Source of the DNA: Cinnamomum chago
Taxonomy: Eukaryota > Streptophyta > Magnoliopsida > Laurales > Lauraceae
Length of the DNA: 64,000 nt
Direction of reading: 5' to 3'
NCBI GenBank assembly: GCA_038049695.1
Contig: CP142457.1
Span: forward strand, 28,543,001-28,607,000
Part shown: one piece after another, positions 10,344 to 21,900 of the stretch
Layout: each line of letters starts with the position of its first letter
Position numbering within the stretch: the stretch's first letter is position 1
Made by a program: the position numbers and the translations under genes
The notes under the pieces: model-generated
Database searches by the model: none
What the model was told of the DNA's origin: nothing
The model's input: the letters and a program-made list of their open reading frames with translations, nothing else

Positions 10344-12480
10344 AGACGTGGCTTTTCAACCCGTCTCTTCATTTTTTTATCGGACATAAGACCTTCCTTT
10401 GATCCTTATCCTCTAAAAAACTGAAGTCCAAGCCAAGCCAAAAGAATCAAAGCATCAAGCGTTCTTATCTGAAGAACGATGGCGAAGTCCATACATGACT
10501 TGCGACCGTCAATCTGAACGTGTCCCCACAATCTCCTGCGAAGTCAGATCCATTTTCTTACTTTTCTATTGTATTTTGTATTTTCTTTAAGAGAAAAAAA
10601 AACTCTCAATTCTTGTCTTTCATTTTGATAAGATTTGTAAATCGCCTTTCACGGCAAAATCGCTTTCTACGGCACAAAATCGCCTCTCACGGCATTAAAA
10701 AAAAAACTTGTCTCTTTTCTTAAATATATGTGCAATGTGAAGTTAGAAAAAAGATTGATTTCCTTTCTACTTATGAAGGTGGATCTTCGGATCACCATCT
10801 CTAAATTCCAAGTGGAATAGAAAATTTGGCATACCCGTACAAAAAAATGTTGATACCCGCCTTTCCCCCCTTTTTTCCCTCCATTCGGCCCTCTCGGTGA
10901 CCCCGGGGACGGATGGGAGAGGAAATGAAGGAAATCGGGTTCATCAAGACGTGACTTTTCAACTCGTCTCTTCATTTGTTTTATTGGATATAGGACATTC
11001 CCTTCGTCTTTAGGGCCTGTTTGGATGCACAAGAAAGTACAAGAAAATAATATTTTTTAGAATATAATCTTTCATTTTTTAAAGAAAAAAATCTTGTGCG
11101 TTTGGTAACTCAAGAAAAATTTGAAGAAAATATTCTTTTCTTTCAAAAAGCTCAATATTCTCTCTTACAGCTCCCCCCTGTAAAAAACTTTATACAAGAT
11201 AAAAATCTTTCAAAATGACGATTACAAAGTGGTAGAGTAAAGTAAAGACCTTGGTTCAACAAATCCATCATAATGTGTATGTTTACATATATGGAAAAGT
11301 AAAGTAAAAGTAAATCTCACAGGACGATAAAGGTGGGGTAAAGTAAAGGTGGGATAAAGTACATGGTGAAGTAAAGTGGGAATGAATGGTAAAGTAGTTT
11401 CTTTTTTTTTTACTTTACTTAAACATTTTATCGTAGTTTTATATGGTAAATAAAAAGTGACTTGTTTAAAGGTGTGGTAAAGTAAAATAAAGATCGATGT
11501 CATATCATGGTAAAAGATGAGGTAAAGTAAGGTAAGATAAAGTATGTGGTAAAGCAAAGTGAGAGAGAGAGTTAATAAAGTAGTTATTTTTTCATTTACT
11601 TTACTTTACTATACTTTACCATGGTTTTATGTGATAAAAGAAAAGTAACTTATGGTAAAAACATGAAAGTTAAACTTTACTTTACCACATTACTTTTTTT
11701 ATCCTGATGTGGTAAATTACATATAAATTAAAATATTTAATAAAAAAAATTCTTATAATGTAATTTACTTTAATCATAGCACCTTCCAAATATCTCAATT
11801 TAAAATCTATAGTATTCTTAAAAAATTGCCAAACAGTAAAAAAATTATACTATAATAATATTGCATTATTGCATTCTATACTATTTTATTCTTACAATAT
11901 TTAAATATGTAAATATTTTATCCCGTAGACATCCAATCCTCTAAAAAAACTGAAGTCCAAGCCAAGCCAAAAGAATCAAAGCATTGCATGTTCTCATCTG
12001 AAGGACGATGGCATAGTCCATACATGACTTGCGACCGTCGATCTGAACGAGTCCCCACAATCTTCTGAGAAGTCAGATCACTTTTCTTACTTTTCTGTTG
12101 TATTTTGTATTTTCTTTAAGAGACAAAAAAAATCACAATTATTGTCTTTCATTTTGATGAGATTTGTAAATCGCCTTTCACGGCAAAAAAATCGCCTTTC
12201 ACGGCAAAATCGCCTCTCACGACATTCAAAAAAACCTTGTATCTTTTCTTAAATATATGTGCAATGGAAAGTTAGAAAAAAGATTGATTTTCTTTCCACT
12301 TGCGAAGGTGGATCTCCGGATCACCATTTCTAAATTCCAAGTATAATAGAAAATCTGGCATATCCGTACAAAAATGTTGATACCCGCCTTTCTCCCCTCC
12401 TTCCCTCCATTCAGCCTTTTCGGTGACCCCGGGGACAGATGGGGGAGGAATGGAAGAATCGGGTCCATCAACTCTCTTTG
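10344..12480 (+). repeat. Two ~605-bp tandem LTR-end units, second split by an insertion
   Basis: Unit 1 is about 10344-10946. Unit 2 starts at 10947 (AGACGTG(G)ACTTTTCAAC...CGTCTCTTCATTT), is interrupted at 11012 and resumes at 11937 (TCCTCTAAAAAA, CTGAAGTCCAAGCCAAGCCA) to about 12480. Both contain GCC-N6-GGC mini-repeats (10636-10697; 12173-12228), a TATATG-containing segment and GGTGACCCCGGGGAC. Unit 2 ends only about 375 bases before the helicase ATG. Confidence 0.8.
11013..11936. mobile_element. DNA-transposon-like insertion, GGGCCTGTTTGGATGC end
   Basis: This 924-bp block is absent from the tandem sister unit at 10408/10409, which makes the insertion point exact. The left end GGGCCTGTTTGGATGC follows a TTA trinucleotide, as in PIF/Harbinger-type MITEs; the right end (ACATCCAA) matches only the inner part of that terminus, so the outer right end and second TTA seem lost. 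The interior is filled with GGTAAAGTAAAG-type words on both strands. It has no transposase. Confidence 0.65.
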
Positions 12481-12547
12481 AATGATGGTCATCCAAGGGA
12501 GAGTGTTATGAGATATAAATCTTGTGTGAGTGCCTACTTAAGATGAT

Positions 12548-12598
12548 TTAGGGTTAGAATGGGCCAATATTATCAACCCAAATCCACCTTAATGGGCT
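12548..12598 (+). promoter_or_regulatory. Telo-box plus two site II motifs, helicase promoter
   Basis: TTAGGGTTA (telo-box, reverse sense) at 12548-12556 is followed by TGGGCC at 12560-12565 and TGGGCT at 12593-12598. Telo-boxes combined with TGGGCY site II elements are characteristic of plant genes for ribosome biogenesis, translation and RNA processing. They lie about 255-305 bases before the start codon, and a further AACCCTAA telo-box lies at 12823-12830, probably in the 5' UTR. Function here is inferred from motif and position. Confidence 0.65.
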
Positions 12599-12854
12599 CA
12601 ATCCAGCACATGTAAAGGTCAATCTCAGCTGTAGCCCTAGCAACGTTTCCTCCACAGCAGCGCCCCCCCCGTTCGTGCATCCGCACCGCCTTCTCCATCT
12701 CATAAAACCCTCCAATTCTCTGCAATCTCTCCTTCCTTACAAAGGGGTAATAAGAACAGAGATAAGCAACAGAGTAAAGAAAGAAACGCCCATTTCAAAT
12801 CAAAAAACAAAGTAGACAACCGAACCCTAAAAATCCCACCCCCACCTCTCAACA

Positions 12855-12996
12855 ATGGAGAAACAGAAGATGGGAAGAAGACATGGAAAGAAAAAAGACA
12901 ATGGGCAAGGGGCGGCAGCAAGTCCTAATGTCACAGAGACCTCCCGCATTCAAATCGCCAAACGGCTGGAAGAATTCCGAGATGGAGATGATGAAG
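12855..12996 (+). CDS. DExH6: Helicase exon 1
   Basis: Starts at ATG in CTCTCAACAATGGAG, preceded by a C/A-rich leader. Encodes 47 residues ([17 protein letters not shown] to FRDGDDE) plus one base. The donor is GAAG|GTATAA at 12997. The basic start and the [13 protein letters not shown] segment match the N-terminal flank of the R3H domain in this family. Confidence 0.85.
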
Positions 12997-15900
12997 GTAT
13001 AATCCAAAGCTATTCTTCTTCCCTTGTTTTTTTTTTTTTTTTCCTTCCGTCCTTCGAAAGTTTCGATTTTTAAGATGAATTTTGGTTCAATTAATATTGG
13101 GTAGGCTGCTTTTGGCAGTGGCTTCTGGAGGTGGGTCTGGTTATTTCTTGTTTATAAATTGATGGATTGTTGTTTTTTTGCTTGCTTTTGATGGTGGGTG
13201 TCGCTAACATGTAAGAAATCTAAGTGATTCTTGGGTGTTTTGGACGTGAGTTCTGCGGTTGCCGTGATAGTATCTGATGAGTTGCTTTGTCTTTGTATGC
13301 TTGCTGTTGATTTATATTAGGTCGTTTTAAATTGTTGGTATTGGTGCCGGTAAGAAATTTCTGTTTTTGTGTGTTTTGAGTTGCATTGAAGAAGTGGCTG
13401 TCAATACTCAATAGGGAGCAGGCATGGTGGAACCAGTGTAGGCAGGTTGAATAGAGCGGGGATTCATGTGTTATAGAGTGGAGTCACACAATTGTTTTCT
13501 TTAGTGGGGCACGACATTGTCTCTATTACTAGAATGCATTAAGCTGACCATAGCTTGATAGACTGAGGCTAAGATGATGCTAGCATGCTGTGGCGGAGCC
13601 AGGATTCTCTCTGTGAGGGGTGGGGCAGCAATAAATTTGAGAAAGAATTAAAAAAAATATATTGACATTATATTAGAAAGTTCAAGTTGTGTGTTCAACC
13701 CAATTTAACTCATAAAATAGCTATTAGATTATACCCCCAAAATGGTAAAAATGATTAATTTGTATCTCTCCATATCTAAAAACATTCAATATTGGGTCAA
13801 AAATACTAGAGAAAAATTTCAACTTGCATGATTTTAGCATATTTAATTCTGAGCATGTGTTTATAGTTAAAAAAACCAAATTAAATAACTTTCTTGAACA
13901 TCATAATTGGGGTTGATGTTCACAAAAAGTCTTGATCTTTGTCCCATCGTTTAAAGCTCAAATCCTTCTACTACTTTAACAAAAATGTTAAGGTTTTACC
14001 AAAAAAAAACCCCAAAAATGTCAAGGTTGGCTATGATGCCCAGATACGGCATGGATACGGCACGGACACGCAATAGAGACCGTAGGGACACGGATTTTAT
14101 ACATAAAAACTGAAGTATCGGATACGATACGACACGATACGTTGCCCATTTTAAAGTATCCGTGCATCATAGAAGGTTGGTGGAACCTTTGGGCATGTAA
14201 TTAATACAGAGAACTTTTTAACGCCTCTATTTATAGCCGTATGAAACCTCTTACTTAAGAATTAGATTTGATCTAATTTAATGCAAAACTTGAAATAAAA
14301 TTTCAAAAATTGGTGCAATCCCCTGAACCTCGATCGTAAATTAAATCAATCCTCGATAAAAAATTAGATCAATCTCCAATGGGATTGATTGAATCCAAAG
14401 ATGGATTCAGCCACTAGAGCACACTCAATACAATGGGAAACACCATTATTGAAGAAAAACTCAGAGAAAATCCTTGATTAATTAATAATAATCATGAAAT
14501 ACAATGAGGTTTGCTCATCCTTATGTAAGAGTTTGATCATCCTTATATAGGAGTAGGATTGATCCCTTAACAAGCAAGACTTTCTAAATAAAACAGGAAA
14601 CTAGCTAATCCTAATCAAACAATGAATAAAATTAGAAATAGTTTCTTGATTAATCAAAACTGAAAATAAAACCTATGGACTTAACCCAATGGACAAGGTT
14701 GACCTCTGGGTCAATGTGTTGGCCCAGTTGATTTCTTGGGCTTGGTCCATATGGCATCAACTCTCTCTGGCTTGGAAGAACTCGACTCCGGCAAGTAATA
14801 GCTTGATAATTTTCATAGAGATCTAGATTCAGGCGCTGGAGGTCATTAGCAGTGATCCATGTAACACCGGAGATCGGACGATTTTGCCATCGCACTAGAA
14901 TTTTTGGAATCCTCCTTGTCAAGTGGAAACAAGTTGATCATCGAGAACATCAATGATTTTACCTGCAGGTGGAGGAGTTGCTGGTAAGGTAATGGTCTGT
15001 TCTTCAGATTCTTTAATCATTGTCATGCCCACGATTGAGTGTGAGATCTGCAACATTGAAGGTTGGACTGACACAGTGTAATGCCCCTAGAATGTATTAC
15101 TTTATATACTGCCATAATCCACGTCTCTGGGCGCAAACTGCGGGGGGGAAAATTTGAACAATTAAAATTTTTCTGGCGGCCATGTGTTTCCTATAGGATT
15201 CCACGATGTGAGGGTGAGTAAAGTTTTCCTTGAAGTACAAAACTTTCAATGGAAGCTTGTGCAAACATTTCCACAGACATAAATATAAGATGAGACAAAT
15301 ATCTGAGTAAAGAACAACATTTCCAAGATGCATTGAAATTAAGGCTGGAGATATACAAAAGGAAGCATTTAAGAGTTATTTACAGTCCCAAAATGTTTGA
15401 CGTCCACTCTAGAGCCAGAACAATGCTCCATTGCACATCGTCTGTGCTCCATTTTAGTAAGCCCTGTGGTTCCTCTTGGACCGGAGTCGTCTCCTGCTTA
15501 GGGGTAATGGGGTCATTACCTACAACACCAATGCGTGGCATTATACTATGAAAATTGATAAAATACTTCTGAACAAAATAGCAAATTGGCAAGCCATGTT
15601 GATAAATTCTCCAAGCTGTCCGAATTCCCATTAAAGAAATATATAAGTATGGTTCTTTTAAACTTTAAACTGATGGCTTCATAATCGAATGGACTTGAAG
15701 TGAGATTAAGTTTGGGATCGGAGAGTTGAATACCATTGTATGCTGCAGATTGGTTGCAAAGATCTTAAGATATAATATAATGGATAAGATGTCGAGGACT
15801 CTCCAACTGCCTTACAAACCAGATAACGGCTAATGAGAGAACCGAACTGCTTGGCTATTAAGATCTTAATTTAGAGATAAACGGATCAAGATGAAGAGAG

Positions 15901-18900
15901 TATTTAAGAGTTAGAGCAAAGCACCGCCTTGAATTCCAAGGACTATATGGTCCAACAAAGGGGGTTGCTTTCAAATGCTGAACAAATCCTTCAAAACAAA
16001 CTTCCAAAATGGACATCCTTTAAAAATCTTCAAAGCTAACTAAATTAGACAAGTGGGCATGTCAAAGGGTAAAACTGATTGTACATGGTACCTACATGAG
16101 ATGCACTTGAAATAACAAGTACAATAATTATTAGACTGACTATTATGCAAGGAACCATTAACATTGCTATCCTTAGCCTTGGATTGCCATTAACATGCAA
16201 GGCAATACCATTCAGCTATATGTGTTCCAAGGATCCAGACTGTATAAGGATTGCAAGTCCTTCGGTGCTCCAATGGTCGTTTACATTCGGGATCCAATAT
16301 TCACAAATCTGACTTAGCAATGCACTTCACATGTCCCCGGACAATCCGGGTGCGAAAGTCATCTCAAACATTCACTTCCCATCAATCTCAACTATAAACA
16401 TTAAGTGAGTCCGGCATTATAGACAAAAACCCAAGTTATAGGGTCTAAGCTTGTACTTCGAAGATCAAGGGTTTAAATCCACTACGTGGTCCCGGATACT
16501 GCAAATTACCTGTGGTATCCGTACCGATACGGTCCGATACGGATACCGGTACGGGATACGGCTTGGATACGGCTTGGATACGGGGGGGGGGGGGGGGGGC
16601 AATTTCAGGATACGGCTTGCGCTATTTTTCGCCCAATATTTCGGCAGATTTTCCATTTCAGCCAATTTTTGTCTTTCCCTTAGTTTGATCAAAAGGAAAA
16701 CAAAAAAGAAGAAGAGGAGGAGGAGGAGAGGAGGAGGAGACCCACCTGCTTCGACTGCTGCTGCTGCTGTGACCTTCATGTGCCAGGTATTCCTCCTCTT
16801 CTTCTTCCTTCGTTCTTTTTTCTTTCTTTCTTTCTTTCCTTCTTCTTTTTTTTTTTTTTTTTTTTTTTTTTTTCTCTCTCATTCGTTTGTGCCCTAGAGA
16901 TGCCAACGAAAGGGCAGAAAAGAATCCATTGCTCTTATGTTTCTTTCATTTTTTAAGTTGGGCTACTGGGCCCATCAGCCACTCAGCCCATTTTTCTTTT
17001 CTTCTCTTTTTAATGTTGTGCTACTAATCAATCAGCCACTCAGCCCACTTTTCTATTTTTTCTCTTTTTCTATGCTGAGATATTGTATTGTGAGGCCCAC
17101 CTTATTGAAAATTTAAAACAAACAGTGGGCCTTGTAATATTTGAGCTCTAAATTGAGATAAAATAAGCATTCCACCTAAAATAAATCCCTAACCAAATAT
17201 TTATATTTATATATTTCTAGGAATGCCGTACCCGTATCCTAAGATTTTGAAGTTAACGTATTGGACGCTCGTTCCTGTGTCCCGTATCCGTACCCGTGTC
17301 CGTATCCGGGCATCATAGCCCACAAGGTGCAAAAGAGGGAGAAGATGGCCCCCAAAATAGTCCAAACAGGAAGGAAGGAGGGAAGAGGGGTAACAGGACC
17401 CCCTGGTTCTTCCATGGGGGATCACAGACTGACTGCATTCTAAATTGGGGGTCGTGGGACATCAACTCCTCCTTGTTTGACACCAGTTCCAATTACAGCT
17501 ATCAAAATAAACATGAACCTAACAAGCTTAACCACACAGTAAGTAGAATTTTCCAAGAATCTTCTACTTGCTTTCTTTCTTATTAGGGTTTTAAGTTGAG
17601 TGGAGAGATGAATGGAGAGATCGCTTAGAGTTTGGGAGAGAAGAGAAACAGAAAATTGATATGGAGAGAAAGAGGGCAGGAGAGAGAGAATGTTGGAGAG
17701 GGAGAGAGTTGTTTGGTTTGTGGAATGCAAGAGAGGGGTTGGCTGGTGTGTTTATAGAGGCTGGGTTTAAAGTCTCCTTACACAACTATTGTATGTCTAT
17801 CTCAAGCAAAAGACTTCTTTCTTATATATGGGAATGCTACAATTCTTGTTTGGGCCCATTGCTTACTTTAAGTAAGTCAAATATCTATAAGGGTTGTGTG
17901 GTCCTTTTATGCTACTTGGAATTGTATTTTTTTTATTTTTTTTTATAGTTGGATTAGAAGTCTTCCTTTCCTAGATATACCCATCTTACAACTAATGGCC
18001 CCCTTAATAGCAAGTCTGATTTCCAATTTAAATTGGGATACTAACTTATATTTATTTTTACTACAATAGGACTCTGAATTAAATAATGCAATGCTCTAAT
18101 AGGTCCCTTATGAGTATGCACAATGTTATATAAATTTAAATCTAAATTTGATCTTGCCATATGCTATCAACTAATTTAATTAATTAATTATTGATAATCA
18201 TAAGTTTACCCAAATTACTATATTTCTATATTATTTTATTTTTATCAAGTGTAAATTTACAGTTATGTCCAAATTGAACAATGGAGGCAACCAATTAGCC
18301 TAACTGCAAATTGGGACCTAGAATTATGGAAACCCTAGTAATTAATCCTAATTGCCCTAATTCATCTATTTGGGACCGAAATTCAAGGAAACCCTAGCAA
18401 TTGAGTAATTTTGGGTTTGGGTCTTTATAACTGTCCTGTAGGTGGTCGGAACCCCTGTAGTAGGCTCCGATTGAAATTAGAATAGGGACCCATTCTATAG
18501 ATAGACTCCTTGGCTTGGGAACCGAAGCGTCGTCTCGTCTGCTAATGCAACTCTTGCTCAACTCGTCGTACCTTGCCAGATATTTATCAGTGTTGGCAAA
18601 GTCAAACATTGGCATTTCATGCTTTATATTTGGGAGCAATCTCTCCTGGTAACGGTTGACCATTATGAAATCTGACTCATTAGTTTTGCATCGGATACAA
18701 AGCTCATGGAATTTATGAGTGTATTCATCTATGTGCATTGAACCTTGCTGCAAATTGAAGAGCTCTCTTTGAAATAAATCAAGATAATCAGATGGAAAAT
18801 ATTTGTCCTCCAATCTTTCCTTCATAACTTCCCATCGAGTAATAGGAGGACAGCCCATATTTTCATTTTGGTCGTAAATATTTTTCCACAAAATTCTAAC

Positions 18901-21900
18901 AGGACCTTTCAACTTTATCTTGACAATTGAGGATCTTCTATGTGGTACCAAGTGAAATAATCCTTAAGCGAAGTAAGCCAGTCAAGGAAGGCTTGAGAAT
19001 CAAGTTCCCAGAAAAATCAACAACATCTAATTTGACTTTCTTGGTGAAGTCATCTTGGCATGGGGCCCGTTGTATGTTATTAATTTCCCTCTCCTCAAAG
19101 AGACGTTGAAGGAACTCTTGGATTGATTCACGGGGACCAGTATCCAACTGACAACTCTCATTTTGTGGGCCAAAAGAGTTGGAAGATTCACAGTTAGGGT
19201 TGATTTCTAAGGCTTGCATCCATGAATATAAATCTGATATGCAGTTGTCACGCTGAACATCGGCGAGTCTATCACGAAAAACTTGATCAGTGCAGGTAGC
19301 CATGGGTGATTTTTTTTTTTTACTTTTTATTATTTATTTATTTATTTATACTATCGGTGGTCCAGGTTTGGGTTCAGGTCGGACCTGGTGTGTTAGAGAT
19401 TACTCTCTTTGTATGAGATCCAATCAACCGTGTCATTATTCATATGCTAGTTTAAACATTTCATTCTTTCATGTGTTTTTACTGCTTATCTTTGATGCCT
19501 TAAAAATTAAAATCATTACCTATGATGATCTGATTAGGCTGTTTCTATGATATCCCTAATTCACAATAGGCCTTCCCTTTTCCACGTTGTAATTAGCATA
19601 CATCCTGGTGTGTAGGAAGATCTCTCTCTCTCTGTGTCCAGGGGATGCCATTAGGGGTATGTGCATTATGACAGCTCTAGGCCATCTAATAAAAAACGGT
19701 TTGCAATGACTATATTAACTCAGCGCCTCTTAGAAGGTTGGGCATCTTGGATGCATGGAACCAAATTCTGTACGGTGCAAAGTATTGAAAAGATTTGAAA
19801 TGTCTGGAAAAAGTCGAACCCAGTTAGAAGGCTCAGCTTGGATGCATAGAATCAAATCTGGGTTGTTACTTGTTAGTACCGAGTATTACTAATTTTGGTG
19901 TTGACTAAGTTGGAAAGTCGAAACTGTAGTTTGGAGTTTAATTCCATATTTGGATGGGAAATGTTTTCCATTGATCTATAGTCCCCATATTTCACCTACC
20001 CACGTGGGCCATCAGATGCCATCATATATCATTTTACCGTCAGTTTTTTTATGATCCAAGCAATATTATATATATATATAAGTACACTCCCATGCCAACC
20101 CCCCCACCCCACCCATGTTTATAATATATTCATATACGCCTGTGTTATTAAATTGGTAAACTTTGTAGGTTGATCGCATTTCAGAAATCTTGTGAATTGA
20201 TTTAATTATACCCTTCAAGGGTATAAAGGAAAGAAAGCTTATGAATTTTGTAGCTTGATTACATTAAGAAAGGCTTTTATATGTTGATCGACCCATATTC
20301 TCATCCCTCTCATCTGTGCTTGCTGGCCCATGACATCTGGTTGGATATCAAAACATGGGTCATTGGTGGACTAATTTGTTTTTAATCTTTTTGTTGAATA
20401 TAAAATAATTTTTCATTTTTCTACCACTGTTTTTTGTATTCTCGAAATGGAATTTTTTCTATTGAGAGTAGAAGTTATTTTGATGTGAATTGGGGGTGAC
20501 CAAACCGTCTTATCTTTGTTTAAGAGGAAACCAAAGTGTTCTTTTGAGATCTTACTGCTGTTTTCTTTTCATTTTTTACATGCAGTGTACACATTTGAAT
20601 CCACATTGACCAATCCAGAACGTGCTGTGGTGCATGAAATGTGCAGGAAAATGGGCTTGGTATCAAAAAGCTCCGGGTGAGTTTAAACATGTGACGATTT
20701 TTACCTGCTAACGTTGTAAATAATTTTGACCTAGTAATGTTTAATCCCCGTGCTTGCATTAATTGAGTCGCTCGACTAAAAGAGCAGCATAATAGGAACT
20801 TATCAGCGGCATAATGGGAACTTATCACACAACTGATATTTTGTAACCTCATATTTTGAAAAGGAGTCAGATTATCCTTGTAGATATCAAAGATAGGGCT
20901 TCGGAGCATAGTTTCCAAAATTGGAATCATATCGCAAATCGTTCATACCCATGAATCAAATCGAATCGCGAGTCATAAGATTTTTTATTTTTCAAATAAA
21001 AATGAAAAATAATTAAAAATTAAAAGAAAAAGAAAAAAGTAATTATTCATAACCATCAATTTTCCCATTTATAGCAGTATAAATATAATAACAAGTAAGT
21101 CTATCAGATAATTGTATCAAGAACATCATGACAGATATTAATATATATGAAATAAATGATGTGTAAATAGTTAAATAAGTTTAAAGTATCAATATATATT
21201 TTATTATCTTTAAATCAAAATAGAAAAATAAAAATAAAATCCAAACCATCAATCTTACATAGTAGGATATCTCTTGAAGTTAAGAAAGTATTCCTAAAGA
21301 AACATACCAAAATAGATTAAAAAAAGAAGATATAGACAAACACCATATGTACAATTGAATGCTTTAGTTAATTGCATGTTCTTTATTCATCTTTAAAACC
21401 TTATCAAAGTTGCAAAAAACTCCTAGGAGGTTTCATTAACTACTAAATAACATTTTACAAATAAAAGCACTAAAAGAAAGAAAGAATAAAGAAATAAAAA
21501 AGGTGAAAGATTATTAATATTAACTTATTGGTGCTAGAGGTGGCAAATGGGTCGGGCTAAACGTGTCGGACCCGTTTATTAAATGGGTTAGATGCATTTA
21601 ACCTGCATCCGACCCGCTTATTAAATAGGTTAGAAACTCCTAATCCGCGTCTGCTGCGGGTCAACTTGACCCAACCCGCATTAACCCACATAACCATTGT
21701 GGGTTGTTGTGGGTTGGGTTGATCCGCACAATTTGCACCCAAACTTGAATTTATTAACAAGAGTTCTCTAATGCTTCAACCATACCCAAAGTTTAAATTA
21801 GACCCAAAATGATAAGTTAATTTATAAAATCGAGATAAGATCTAATGAACAATCCTAAACTTTCTAAATCTTATTAGTGCAGTTTGAAACCTATCATGAT

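Larger units (their letters stand above)
1..12490 (+). mobile_element. Partial Tat-like Ty3/gypsy retrotransposon, 3' part with rearranged LTR
   Basis: Several features fit the Tat/Ogre group of plant gypsy elements: tandem repeats, an antisense reading frame (1302-5095) placed where such elements carry one between pol and the 3' LTR, further tandem repeats, a polypurine tract (about 7209-7221), then an LTR start TGTTGACACC at 7222. A TATA-like box lies at 10146-10153 inside the LTR region. Gag and pol are absent and presumably left of the window. The LTR region has been duplicated in blocks (7003-9545 and 10344-12480). The lineage call is inference from architecture; the right boundary is approximate. 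Confidence 0.55.

Noticed and set aside
15380-15631. Minus-strand frame with a non-repetitive composition
   Set aside because: Not recognised as any family and no splice or neighbour support; noted only as unclassified intron sequence.
16451-16906. Frames rich in Phe, Arg or Lys
   Set aside because: Products of T-runs and GGA repeats.
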